Positions 32,830 to 42,887 of a DNA stretch of 60,000 nt are shown here, one piece after another. Location of the stretch: contig JBBHKE010000077.1 in assembly GCA_037447655.1 (NCBI GenBank), positions 126,001 through 186,000 on the forward strand, given 5' to 3'. How positions within the stretch are numbered: the stretch's first letter is position 1; each line of letters begins with the position of its first letter. The notes beneath the pieces were generated by a model. It was given only the letters and a program-made list of their open reading frames with translations, was not told where the DNA came from and did not search any database. Source of the DNA: Zygnema cylindricum (lineage: Eukaryota; Streptophyta; Zygnematophyceae; Zygnematales; Zygnemataceae). A program made the translations under genes and the position numbers.

Positions 32830-35330
32830 ATGGTGGGAGGAGAGACTCCGGATAATGGATCTGGAGAGCAGGGTCGGCAGGAGAGGGCCGTACAGGAGGA
32901 AAAGTCTCAACTGTCAAAGGATTCTGTACCTATAGAGTCTGTCTTTGATTCTCTGACCAAGGAACCAACTAGTGCTTCTTCTCTTCCTCTTCCTCCAAGT
33001 CTGACTCCCAAACATTTCCCCTCCTTGGCGGAGGCCGCCAGGGCCTATGCTGAGGAATGGAAGGAAGCCCAGGCTCAGGCCAAGGAGAGGAACCGAGTGT
33101 CTCTCATGGCCCGGCCAAAGAGGCAGGCGCATATCGAGCCTCATTTAGGTCCTCTTCCGGAGGTCGGGCTTCACACCAGATCCAAAATTCCCCGGGCTGA
33201 GATCCCAATTGACCCCGCGGTTTAGACAGATCCACGTCGCCCAGTTTGTAAAGAACTCCTTGCCCTTCACGACCTCCATGAGCTGAAAGTGAAAAAGGAG
33301 TTGGTACAGAGAGTGGCTCGGACAGATCGAGTCAGAGTGGTTAGACCCGTGGGAGGGGTGGTGGAGATTTTGAGCAATTGATCGAAGAGCAGCTCTTCAG
33401 AGTCGGTGCAGGACTTGTCCTAGAGAGCTCCCTATTCTCGCCCTCCACCATCTTCCTCTCAGGACACCGCAATCAGCAAACCCTCCCGGGGGCGTACCTG
33501 TTCGCGCCCTCGTAGAGGAGAAGGGGGTATCGAGAGGGAAGCACGAGACCCATTGAGGGGAAAGAGGTTTGAGCACCGTGACAACAAGGGGAGATTCGCA
33601 CCTCTTCCCAAGGAGGAGACATCCCCCACTATTCTGTCAATCTCAAACAAGAAACTTGCTCCTACAGCAACTCGTGTCCGCCCTGCCGAAGAGCTCTGGC
33701 GATCCAAACCGATCGATCCTCAGGTTCCGGGTACGAGACTAGAAGATTTGTCTGAGGGATGGTGGCGGACCAGACCTTATGATCCCGAAATTCTGGGGGT
33801 GGGGATAGCGGATCTCACAAAAGTGGTCGAAAAGGTCAAAGAGCTAGTGGAGGTTCTAAAATCCCAAGACAAGCTACGGCGGGGGCCGGACCTACCACCG
33901 TAGATTGGGAGGCCTTGGAGGTAGAAAGGAGAAAGGTATGGGAACAAGAATTGATGCTTACTCGGGAATCTCGGCGTAGGACAAGTGGGATTCTCAGCGG
34001 GCAGACCGCTCCTACACCGGAGACCAGGCCGCATGCCGAAGCACCTGCTCTGGGAACTTCTCCTCTCGGAAGCACACAACCTGACGTTCGTTAATCAGGG
34101 CCTAGCCGAGAGCCTTCTCTTCAGCGAGAAGGGGGGGAAACAACTGGACGTAACAGGAGGGGTTTGGGTGCAAATTTACCTACTGAGTCTACTGCTGTTC
34201 CCTGGGAAGAGTCAACCTTCGTCTCGGTGGAGGTGTCTTCGGCTGTGGAGTTTTTGGTGGAGTTACGACCGGACGAGAGGATTCACATCCCCTTGAGGCC
34301 GTCTACACCCTTTTTCACCACCTCTCAGAGCATCTAGAGATCTCCCATCTTCTCCTCCTCCTCCTTCCTCTCACTCCCCGGGTCGTACTACAAAGCACCG
34401 GACTGCCCTTCACCATCCGTTTCTCCCGCTGCAACAATTCGGGGGTCTCCGGAGCCCCCTGTTTTATCTTACAAACACGATGTCCCCGACTACTCACCTC
34501 CTCACATGCGTTCCCCTTCCACTAGTTCCGGAACTCCCCCTCCCGAGACCTCTAGGAGGCGAACCCAGAAACATACGCCTTATCCAACCGGGCCCTAGCA
34601 GTCTTCGTCTCCGTCTCTCTCGCTAACCATTCCCCAAGGACCTCTTTTGAACCGACCTCGCCTCCACATCCCATCGATGGAGCAGGTTCTCAATGAGGAT
34701 CAATACTCTCCTAGATATAGAGGAGTAGTGGAGAACATCCTTCCTCCCACCATATTTTCAGGCGGTGGTACTTCCTCTGTGGGAGGGGGATCCACACCAC
34801 TCTAGGGAGCACCTTTTACCGGAGGAGGGTATGGTTCCGGTCCCAAGGAAGAGGATACGGGAGTCATATCACTGGCTCAATTTCTCAGCCCCACCAAGCC
34901 TTCCTCTTCCCATTTCACCAACCTTGCAGAGGAACAAAAAGAAATAGGGGATATCCGGATCTTTAAGGAGATAGCTTGGGGATCAAATTTTCGGATTTCA
35001 AGTTGTTGTGGAAAACTTTCACACAAGCCAAAATCAATAACTACCGAGGAGGAACCATTCTAGATGACTTCGAGACAACCCTTTTCCCTATGATGGTCAA
35101 CTACCTCTCTGGAGGGGCGTTGGTAGATTACAAGGAGCATCAACCTCTTTTGATGGCTCCTAGCATCAAAATCTCGGATCTGGTCCTTGATACGACAGTC
35201 TTCCAAGCGGAGGCTGACTTAGCGGTAGTGGCTGCAACCCTTGTTACCGCTACCTTCACACAGGACATGAAACTGCAGGCACACGGAAGTGCCTATGTTA
35301 ACCCGCTACAAGCCATTTAGGCAGCCAAGG
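32830..35330 (+). pseudogene. gypsy gag region
   Basis: Begins ATG with MVGGETPDNGSGEQG. An intact 131-codon frame with Pro/Ser- and Glu/Lys-rich text (FPSLAEAARAYAEEW) ends at TAG 33,223. Further frames at 33,553-33,903 and 34,976-35,320 (DFKLLWKTFTQAKINNYRGG...) are fragments of one long gag broken by stops and shifts. No zinc knuckle was seen. The assignment rests on position between the LTR remnant and the reverse transcriptase, and on codon-like composition. Gag would form the virus-like particle. Confidence 0.6.
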
Positions 35331-35559
35331 CAGCAACTCGCATGGTTGCTAATCCCAACCATTGTACCACTCTGTTGAACATCTAGAGACTCCTCTACAC
35401 AGAGAGGAACGAGTCAGCAATCAAGGAATTCACGGAATTGCGATGCTTGACGAACGAGACTCCGTAGACTCTCTTCAACCGACTCTCAAGCCTTTGTCAG
35501 AAAACGAAACTGTCAACCATTGACCTTCCGGCAATGACAATTATATACTTTATCGTAGT

Positions 35560-38280
35560 CCGTAATTCATTCGGACCGACAGGGCAGACTGTTTTAAATA
35601 ACTGGATTGCCGGAAAGCCAATTGAGGACATCAATTCCTCCGACAAAAAATCTCACTGGTGGCAATGAAATTATATAACCACTTCATCCACAGTGAGGCA
35701 AGGGAGAAGACCGTGATTGCAAAGCCCAAGCAAATTTTGCGGGATTTGCCAGGGAAACCTCCTTGAATGAAGAGGAACAGGCTGAACTTCAAGCTTTTCG
35801 GAAGCTTAAAGGGAAGCAAGTGGCTAAAAGCGGGTCAAAACCATCTATGGGAGCAGAAGCAGTATCCTCTCAGTTTCAAGGAAAAAAAAATTATCAAGGC
35901 TAAAGTCCAGACTTTGGTGGAAGCCGGATTTGTTGAGGAAAGTATCGGATTTCATGGGTTTGCTTCCCCGACAGTTCTCCCTCCTAAGAAGGACTCGTTC
36001 GAGAAGATTGTAGATTTCCGGATGTGCGGAGATTATCGCATGCTGAACACGGCCACCATCTCTGACCGTTATGCAATGGCGACTTCGGAAGAGATAGTCG
36101 ACTCTCTTGCTGGCGCCACTATATTTTTTCCACTCTGGACATGAAGAATGGTTTCCACAAGATTGCCATGGAACCGAATCAAATGGAGAGAACTGCATTT
36201 TGTGCTAGTTCTAGACTTTATGAATGGATTTACATGCCTTTTGGGATTAAAACTGCACCGGCAAAATTCCAACGGGCAATGGACGAAGCGCTTCGAGGAA
36301 TCGATTGTGCCCGGTGCTATATTGATGATGTTATTATATTCTCAAAGACTTTTGAGGATTACCTAAAGCATATCCAAATCGTTCTCCGGGCACTCCAAGC
36401 AGCGGGCTTAAAATGTCACTCGGGCAAAGGCATTTTTGGGGTACAGAAAATCATTTACCTCGGACATGAGGTGACTCCGGGATTGTGGGTCCCCACATGG
36501 TTAAGGTGGCAACCGTTGACTCTCTTCCCCCACCACATGACATCTCGACCCTTCGCACCTTTCTTGGTCTGGCCAATTACTATCGGCGGTTTATCCCCAA
36601 ATTCAGTAGTCACGCCCAGCCGTTTAACTAGCTATTGCGGAAGGACCAAGAGTGGCAGTGGGCCGAAGAACAACAGATCTCCTTCATGTTCTTGAAGGAT
36701 GCTCTGAAGCAGCACCCTGTGCTCCGGATGGCTGATCACCAAAGACCTTTCCTCCTTTATACTAATTGGAGTAGGTTTGGATTGGGAGCGGTTATGGCTC
36801 AAGTCGATGATGCCGGAGCTGAATATGTGATGGCCTACGCCAGCTGGAGCAACAACGGGCAGAGGGGAATTATAGCAGTTACCACCGAGAGTTACTCGGG
36901 GCGGTTTCGGCCATCCAACATTTCCGGCCTTATTTGTACGGAGTCCATTTCACCTTGCTTACGGATCACCAACCCATGAAATGGATCATAGAAATAGTAA
37001 GTTAACCTGCAAACTCGCCAGATGGGTTCTTATCCTTCAAGAATATGATTTCGACATTGTTTATATGGCAGGGGAAATCCATGGGAATGCCGACAGACTT
37101 AGCCAGAATCCTGATCCCTCAACCATAGATTCTAGTGGGGCTCGGCATGATTAGGACCGTGAGATTAGTCTGGGAATCATTCGAGCATCCTCCGCTTTAA
37201 TCTGGCTTCCCCAATGTAGAGGGGAACTGTCAACTTTCTCGACCGATGTGGAGGGGCAAGCGCCCATATGGGTCGGACGAAAAGACATCTGGAACAACCC
37301 CGATGCTCTCCTATCTATCTAGCAAGGATCGCCTCTTCCCCACTTGACTGGAATTAAATTATCCCGAGTACAGACCCGGATGGCTGCGTATGATTGGGAC
37401 AGAGGCGTTCTCCTTCGAAAATGGTCAGACGGCACGAGAAAGTGGTTTCTCCCCCCTCTGACCGAGAAACTCTGATTTCCAATCTCCATCGGCAATGTGG
37501 ACACTTTGGGCAAAAGCGGACCACTTCCCTGGTTACGGGCTCCTATTGGTGGCATGGGTTGCGGACCTAAGTCAACCGAATTGTGCAAACTTGCTCCTCA
37601 TGCGATCGAGTTAAGGCAGCTTTTGACAAAAAGGGCGGGACTGAGCTTCATTCGCTTCGTATCTGGGGGATGTTTTATCGGTGGTCGTTGGATCTTTTGG
37701 GACTTCTTCCTACGAGCAGACACGGGAACCGTTTCGTGTTGGTCATGATAGAACATTTTTCCAAGTGGATCGAGTTGGTGGTGTTGGTCTGGAAGGAGTC
37801 CAAGGCATTTGCAGATGTTTTTTTGCAAAAGGTGTTAGCCCAATTCGGGGCGCCTGCGGAAGTTCTAATCGACCAAGGCTCCCAATTTGCCGGAGAATTT
37901 TCCAAACTCTTAGAAAAATGCCTAGTCGACCATCAGCTGACCAGCCGTGACCACCCTCAAGCCGACGGTTAAGCCGAAATGTGCCTATAGACAATGAAGC
38001 GATCACTTTGAAAATATGCAGTGTAAGAAGATTTGGGGGAGTGGGACAGAAAAGTGCCTTGGATTGCTATGGGTTACAGAATCAACAGGCAGGCTTCTCT
38101 CCACTCCCATAGCCCATATTTCATTCTATTTGGACAGCATCCCATCTTGCGCAGAGCTGCATCGGCCCAAGCAGTGGTCCTTCGGAGATGGATGACAAGG
38201 GGACAGTCGAAAAACTGATCGTCGACAAAGCCAAGATATTCCACCGAGAGATGCCTCTCGCCATGGGCAATTTGCAGTAG
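35560..38280 (+). pseudogene. gypsy pol (reverse transcriptase, RNase H, integrase), decayed
   Basis: Ty3/gypsy order. Reverse transcriptase: PLSFKEKKIIKAKVQTLVEAGF, MCGDYRMLN and, after a 2-nt T-run expansion near 36,125, LDMKNGFHKIAMEP, MPFGIKTAPAKFQRAM and CYIDDVIIFS (active YIDD, about 36,322), then FLGLANYYRRFIPKFS in another frame. RNase H: FLLYTNWSRFGLGAVMAQ (usual YTDWS Asp is Asn), then TDHQPMKW after a shift. Integrase: zinc region HRQCGHFGQKR...CSSCDRVKAAFDKKG (about 37,480-37,640), core WSLDLLG, LIDQGSQFAGEF and HPQADG. TAA and TAG sit where relatives have Gln (about 37,970 and 37,989). At least four frameshifts. Wording such as YTDWSRFGLGAV resembles gypsy elements of early-diverging land plants and charophytes, as far as I recall. 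Confidence 0.85.
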
Positions 38281-38290
38281 GACTAAAGAT

Positions 38291-38540
38291 ACATGCTATA
38301 GGGTTTATTATTTATTTAAATTTTACCACGTAGGATAATTCATTTAACGACAACTGTTTACTGGATACATAGATTCAGCTATGTAAAAGTACGGATTACA
38401 GTATGGATAAGAAACGAGTACCGCGCATTGAAATTCTATTGGCTCCATTGCCACACAGAATTGGCAGATCAAAAGAAGCTAATCTAGATAGTGCAGACTC
38501 CAAGTTTATATAAACCCAAATGATTGACCCCTTGACAATC
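38291..38540 (+). repeat. family A LTR fragment inserted in gypsy integrase
   Basis: ATAGGGTTTATTATTTATTTAAA, AATTCATTTAAC and TTTACTGGATACATAGATTC match the middle of family-A LTRs (47,535-47,620) and the complement of 780-840. It is in plus orientation and faces the minus-strand LTR next to it. Confidence 0.6.
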
Positions 38541-38576
38541 AATACCCCATAAAAGCTTCACCCTTGTGAAGCGAGA

Positions 38577-39746
38577 CTTTCTGTGTGCTCAATTCCACCA
38601 CAGAATGGAAAGTTAGAAAATGTGATTTGGATACATTCACCCACTTTGACTTTCCCTTAGAAATGCAGCCACCCAGGAAGGCAAAAACTTTGACCGACTA
38701 CACCCTTATGTATCCTGGACTGCCTTGTGTCCGCAGCAAAAAGAATCACTGAAAATGGCTAAGTAAATTCATTGTTATGGCTCGCCAAAGTTTGCCTTTC
38801 ATGTAGATGCTCTTTGGGAGAGAGGTGGCTACCTACCCGAAATATTCTAAGTCCTAAACCCCTCTCTAAACCCTCTAGTACTGAGGTAAGGACCAATCAC
38901 ATTAGTGTATAGTACATAAAGGTATAGGTGTCGGTGTACCTTTTGTACTGCCATTGTATGACATGGCTAAAATGTCAACACATGTCTTATCCGGATTTGC
39001 TCTTATAATCTCTGAAATTCGTGCCTCCAAATCTTATCTCTCCACGTGGCGCCATGTCATGCCACGTTAGGAAAACGGTACTAGACCAGAAAGTACAGGT
39101 GCCGGAGTACTTTCTCTACAGACATTGTACGATATTGCCATAATGTGAAATTTGTCACATCTAGATTTGTTCTGTTCCGTTCCGGAGATTTCGCAACCCG
39201 TATGATGTCACCACGTGTCATCCGTAGTGGTGACGTCCGCAAACCGCCAACTTATCATTTTCGTGAAACCGGCGCTAACCATGGCCGTCCGATTTATATC
39301 GTCATTTAATACGAACCGTCGAAACAAATGTCCGTACTATGTGTTTCGTCCGGTACTAAAAGTACAATTGTTTCTATGTCCTATATAGCGTAATCCAGTT
39401 AAACGAAAAACCATATATGTAACTATTTAAATATCTATCAAACCCTATATGTCATAGCACTAGTCTGAGGCTAAATGGATAAGGCTAACGGCTACGGGTG
39501 ACGTGACGGACGACTGGTTCAGGATCAATTCCTGGGTTCGTCCGGTACCTTTTGGTAAGTCTAACCACTTTTCCCCGTGTCTTCTCTAGAGAGCTTAAGT
39601 AGCTATGGCTGTAGCTCCCTCTCTAGCCTTCACTAACTAAAACAATTGTACGGGCTTAGAAAAGGGAGTCAAAGGACAATTGCCTCTGCTCTTTTCCTAT
39701 CCTAATTAAGACATAGAAAATACTCAAATATCATCAAGATATTTCT
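38577..39746 (-). repeat. family A LTR inserted in gypsy integrase
   Basis: Minus-strand family-A LTR of about 1.17 kb. The end resembles GTGATTCTTTTTGCTGCGGACACA...GAGCACACAGA, and the start is TTTTCTATGTC. It has GTAC motifs (38,910-39,140) and the tRNA-like module on the plus strand (39,455-39,545; GGCTAAATGGATAAGGC as A box, CAGGATCAATTCCTG as T arm). No primer site follows, so it is a solo LTR. Gypsy integrase resumes at 39,750. Confidence 0.75.
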
Positions 39747-39749
39747 GCC

Positions 39750-40118
39750 GGGATAGTTATTTTGAAAGTGGTTGAAGTTTCCAACAAAGAGGTTTTTACA
39801 TTGGAGGGAAAGGATGGTCGATGATTAAAGAGAATTAGATCAATGTGGCCCCCTGCCATCTTCGGGGATTTGAAGATGAACCCACTTTCCGCTTAACTTA
39901 CTTTGCCAATCCTCCTTTCTATTCATCAGCTTGCAATCAATCCTCTTAATTGCACGATATATTGGTCTGCAATCTGTGTTGTCAGTGTTGGCATTGTGCT
40001 TGTCTCCCCTCCTCTTAGGAGCCACACCCTCTACCCTCCAGCATCCGGTTCTGTGGGAACTGCGAATGGAGCGGGTAATTGTTTTTATAACTTATTCACG
40101 GTTGACTAAGAGGGGGGG
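39750..40118 (+). pseudogene. gypsy integrase C-terminus and polypurine tract
   Basis: Encodes VVEVSNKEVFTLEGKDGR and KRIRSMWPPA, typical of the end of a gypsy integrase, continuing the pol region cut at 38,290. The DNA then runs to AAGAGGGGGGGAAA (40,106-40,119), a good polypurine tract directly before the LTR. Confidence 0.6.
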
Positions 40119-41577
40119 AAATTGGAATATCAGCCCGATTACAAAGACCCAAATACCTTCCCCCGGCCAGGGGGGGGGGAGGAAGAGGGAGGGGATAACT
40201 TTTGCCTTCCCCTTACCCTCATCCCTATTCCCTGTCCAAGCATCTCTCCCATTTTGCATGCATATCTATGGAGGGATGTGGGCAACACTGGGCATGATCA
40301 TCATTTTGGGAAAAATTCACATTCGGGGTTTATTTGCAAGACTCTAATGCCAACCACTTCGGGCTGTGGGCCCTTCCCTCACGTTAATCAGGCACACTTG
40401 ACAGCTGTCAAGCTCATGTGCTTTTCAGGCATACCTTTATATCACCAATGATTTTCGGGTTTTTTTTACCATGTACGGTCTTCAAAGTACGGAGGAGTGA
40501 GTGCACCAAGCCGGACGAGATCCTTGTTTTTCCTAAACTGAGCGGAATGCAATTTATTTGGCGCCTAACGGAGGCCGACCGACAAAGTGCTAGCGTCTCA
40601 AAGATTGCAATTTCGTTACCGAGACCATTTGCAACCAACCCCAGTGGGGGGTACATTGTGGATTGCCACGTCATTTTCCGGATTTGCATTAAGGTTATGC
40701 TGGTAGCCATCAGTAGGAATTTAGTTCAAACTCAGCTGACATTTTGTCCATTAATTACATTAGGTCAAAGTATGGCAAGTTGGTGTCCTTTTCAGGACTT
40801 TGTTATATAATAGTGGACCGAATAATTACTTCCGGCCGCGGATTTAGCCGCACTCCGGAGCAAAAAAAATTGCCCCTAGTGTAGTACGGATTATTTTGTC
40901 TTGTGTTAGTTCAATTACACTTGCTTGCCTCTCATTCGTTAATAGCGTAGCTTTGACTTTTGGACCTGCAATTTGACAAACTTTGATGAATAAGGCACTT
41001 GGGATCGAATGAGACAGGTTGCTTTTCAGTACTGTCTCATGATACAACCCTGAAAAATTCCAACAAACTTTCTTTTGGAGAATCTTTGTGTTTTTTCGAC
41101 TCTATTACCATCTTGGTTTTGGATCTGTCTTTTGTGGAAATCACAGTCCAGGCGGATAGTTGGCACTATCTTGCTTTTGGGAGATTTTGGACATTTTTGC
41201 TGTTTAGAACCGAGAAGAGTCTGGTAGGTTCCGAGCTGCGGACACCGAAGGTTGCACGAGTACCATAGCTTTTGACGATACTATCGGGAGAGGGGTCACC
41301 TTTTTCTAATTGTCATCGTTGATTGCTGGGGTATGTTAAGCTTGCTTAGCTACATTTCACATTTTCTATCTTTTATTCTCTTTTTTTGGGCAAGGTGATA
41401 TTGATAAATCTGGAAAACTAATCATATTTATTTATATATATATCTACGTGGTAGTGCATTTGTGTCTTCATCTGGAGTTCTCTTTGCTTTGGAGTTACTG
41501 TTCCGGAGAAAACTGTAACCCCCTGGATCAGGACAATGGGTTTTGAGGGAACAAGTGCGATAGACTTCCCGCAGACA
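40119..41577 (+). repeat. 3' LTR of the rightward gypsy element
   Basis: Starts TGGAATATCAGCCCG after the purine tract. The last about 240 bp match the 5' LTR remnant at 32,457. About 1.46 kb long. It contains a G-run (40,172-40,181) and no coding frame of note. Confidence 0.7.
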
Positions 41578-41582
41578 AAGAA

Positions 41583-41886
41583 ATTGGGATATCAGCCCGA
41601 TTACCGAGAGCCAAATCCCTTCCCCCGGCCAAGGGGGGGGAAAGGAACGGGTAGGGGATAACTTTCGCCTTCCCCTTGCCCTCATCTTTATTCCTTGTCC
41701 AAGCATCTCTCCTTTTTTGTATGGATATCTATGGGAGGGATGTGGGCAGCAGTGGGCATGATCATCATTTTTGGGAAGCATTCGCATCCAGGGTTTATTT
41801 GCAGGACTCCAATGTTGACGACTGCGGGCTGTGGGACCTTCCCTCACGTTAATCAGGCACGCTGGACATCGATCGACAGAGAATTC
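41583..41886 (+). repeat. second gypsy LTR start, head-to-tail with the 3' LTR
   Basis: TGGGATATCAGCCCGATTAC and the next about 290 bp repeat 40,119-40,406 (e.g. GGCATGATCATCATTTT, CCCTCACGTTAATCAGGCAC). It begins only five bases after the end of the preceding LTR and is cut at 41,886 by the inverted-repeat element. Confidence 0.75.
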
Positions 41887-42683
41887 AACGTCATGTCTAA
41901 ATTTTGAAAAACATTCGGACAATTTTTTTTTTCTGTGAGTTTTGAGGTATTTTTTATTTAAACCGTCAGATTTGGATGATCGCACGGTCGCTGATCAAAG
42001 TAGCGATCTAAGAAGATCACATGAAAATCCGATAACACAAATTACGATATGACTATGTGTCATATTAACGTCTGCAATTTTGAAGGCCACACTAAATAAA
42101 GCCTCAAATTGACCAACAAGGGAGTATGGGACGATAAAACAAATATATTCCACACAGCCAAAAATATTACCAAAACCTACCTCTTGGTGGCTGGAAAAAT
42201 ACTTTGGCGGTTTCGCCCTTTCCAAAAAAACTATGAACTCTCCGTACTCTCTCTCATCGCACTCTCACCGCTCTCCACCGCGTTTTTTTTTTCGGGTTTT
42301 CTTTCTCGCGGAATGTCATCCTACGCGTGTCAGTTCGCTAAAAAATTCCGTCCGGCGGCTTGCGCTGTACTTTGATCATACGTCAGATTCGTACGTTCGT
42401 ACAAGAGTGTGCACAACGCACACATATATAGTATGCCTACTCTACGCGAGTTTTGTGCCAAGTTTTGTGCGCTTACCAAAGGCCTACAATTAAATTGCCT
42501 ACTTTTGAACTATGGTTCTATCGTAAGTTGTGTTATGGGCTTTTCATGTGATCTTCTTAGATCGCTACTTTGATGAGCGACCGTCCGATCGTCCACATAT
42601 GACGGATGAAATAAAAAATACCTCAAAACTCATAGAAATTTTCTTTTTGTCCGAATGTTTTTCAAAATTTAGACATGACGTTT
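41887..42683. mobile_element. non-coding element with about 150-bp terminal inverted repeats
   Basis: AACGTCATGTCTAAATTTTG at the left and its complement at the right start arms that match for about 150 bp, through GTAGCGATCTAAGAAGATCA and CATGTGATCTTCTTAGATCGC, with about 88% agreement by eye. The whole is about 800 bp with no transposase. Long arms suggest a Mutator-like MITE or foldback element, but no target duplication is visible (GAGAATTC left, GCCACCC right). It abuts the truncated 5' LTR of copia copy 1. Confidence 0.75.
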
Positions 42684-42887
42684 GCCACCCTATAACTTAT
42701 CGGCTGGTTGGCCGTTTTCAGTGATTCTTTTTGCTACGGACACAGAGGAGTTCAGGCTGCACAGGGGTGCAGTCAAATTGTCAGTTTGCCTTCTTGGGCA
42801 GAAGTGGTCGTGGCTTAAAGTGGGTTAGTTAAACACTATCTAGAGGCTTCCTGTATTCTGTAGTCCAATGGAGGACACAGAATTGCA
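42684..42887 (+). repeat. truncated 5' LTR of copia family A copy 1
   Basis: 204 bp, with only one or two differences from the end of its 3' LTR (48,045-48,248), so the insertion is recent in LTR terms. It begins just downstream of the position matching the TATA box (48,028) and lacks the rest of U3. The end contains ATGGAGGACAC (42,868) and finishes TTGCA. Confidence 0.85.
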
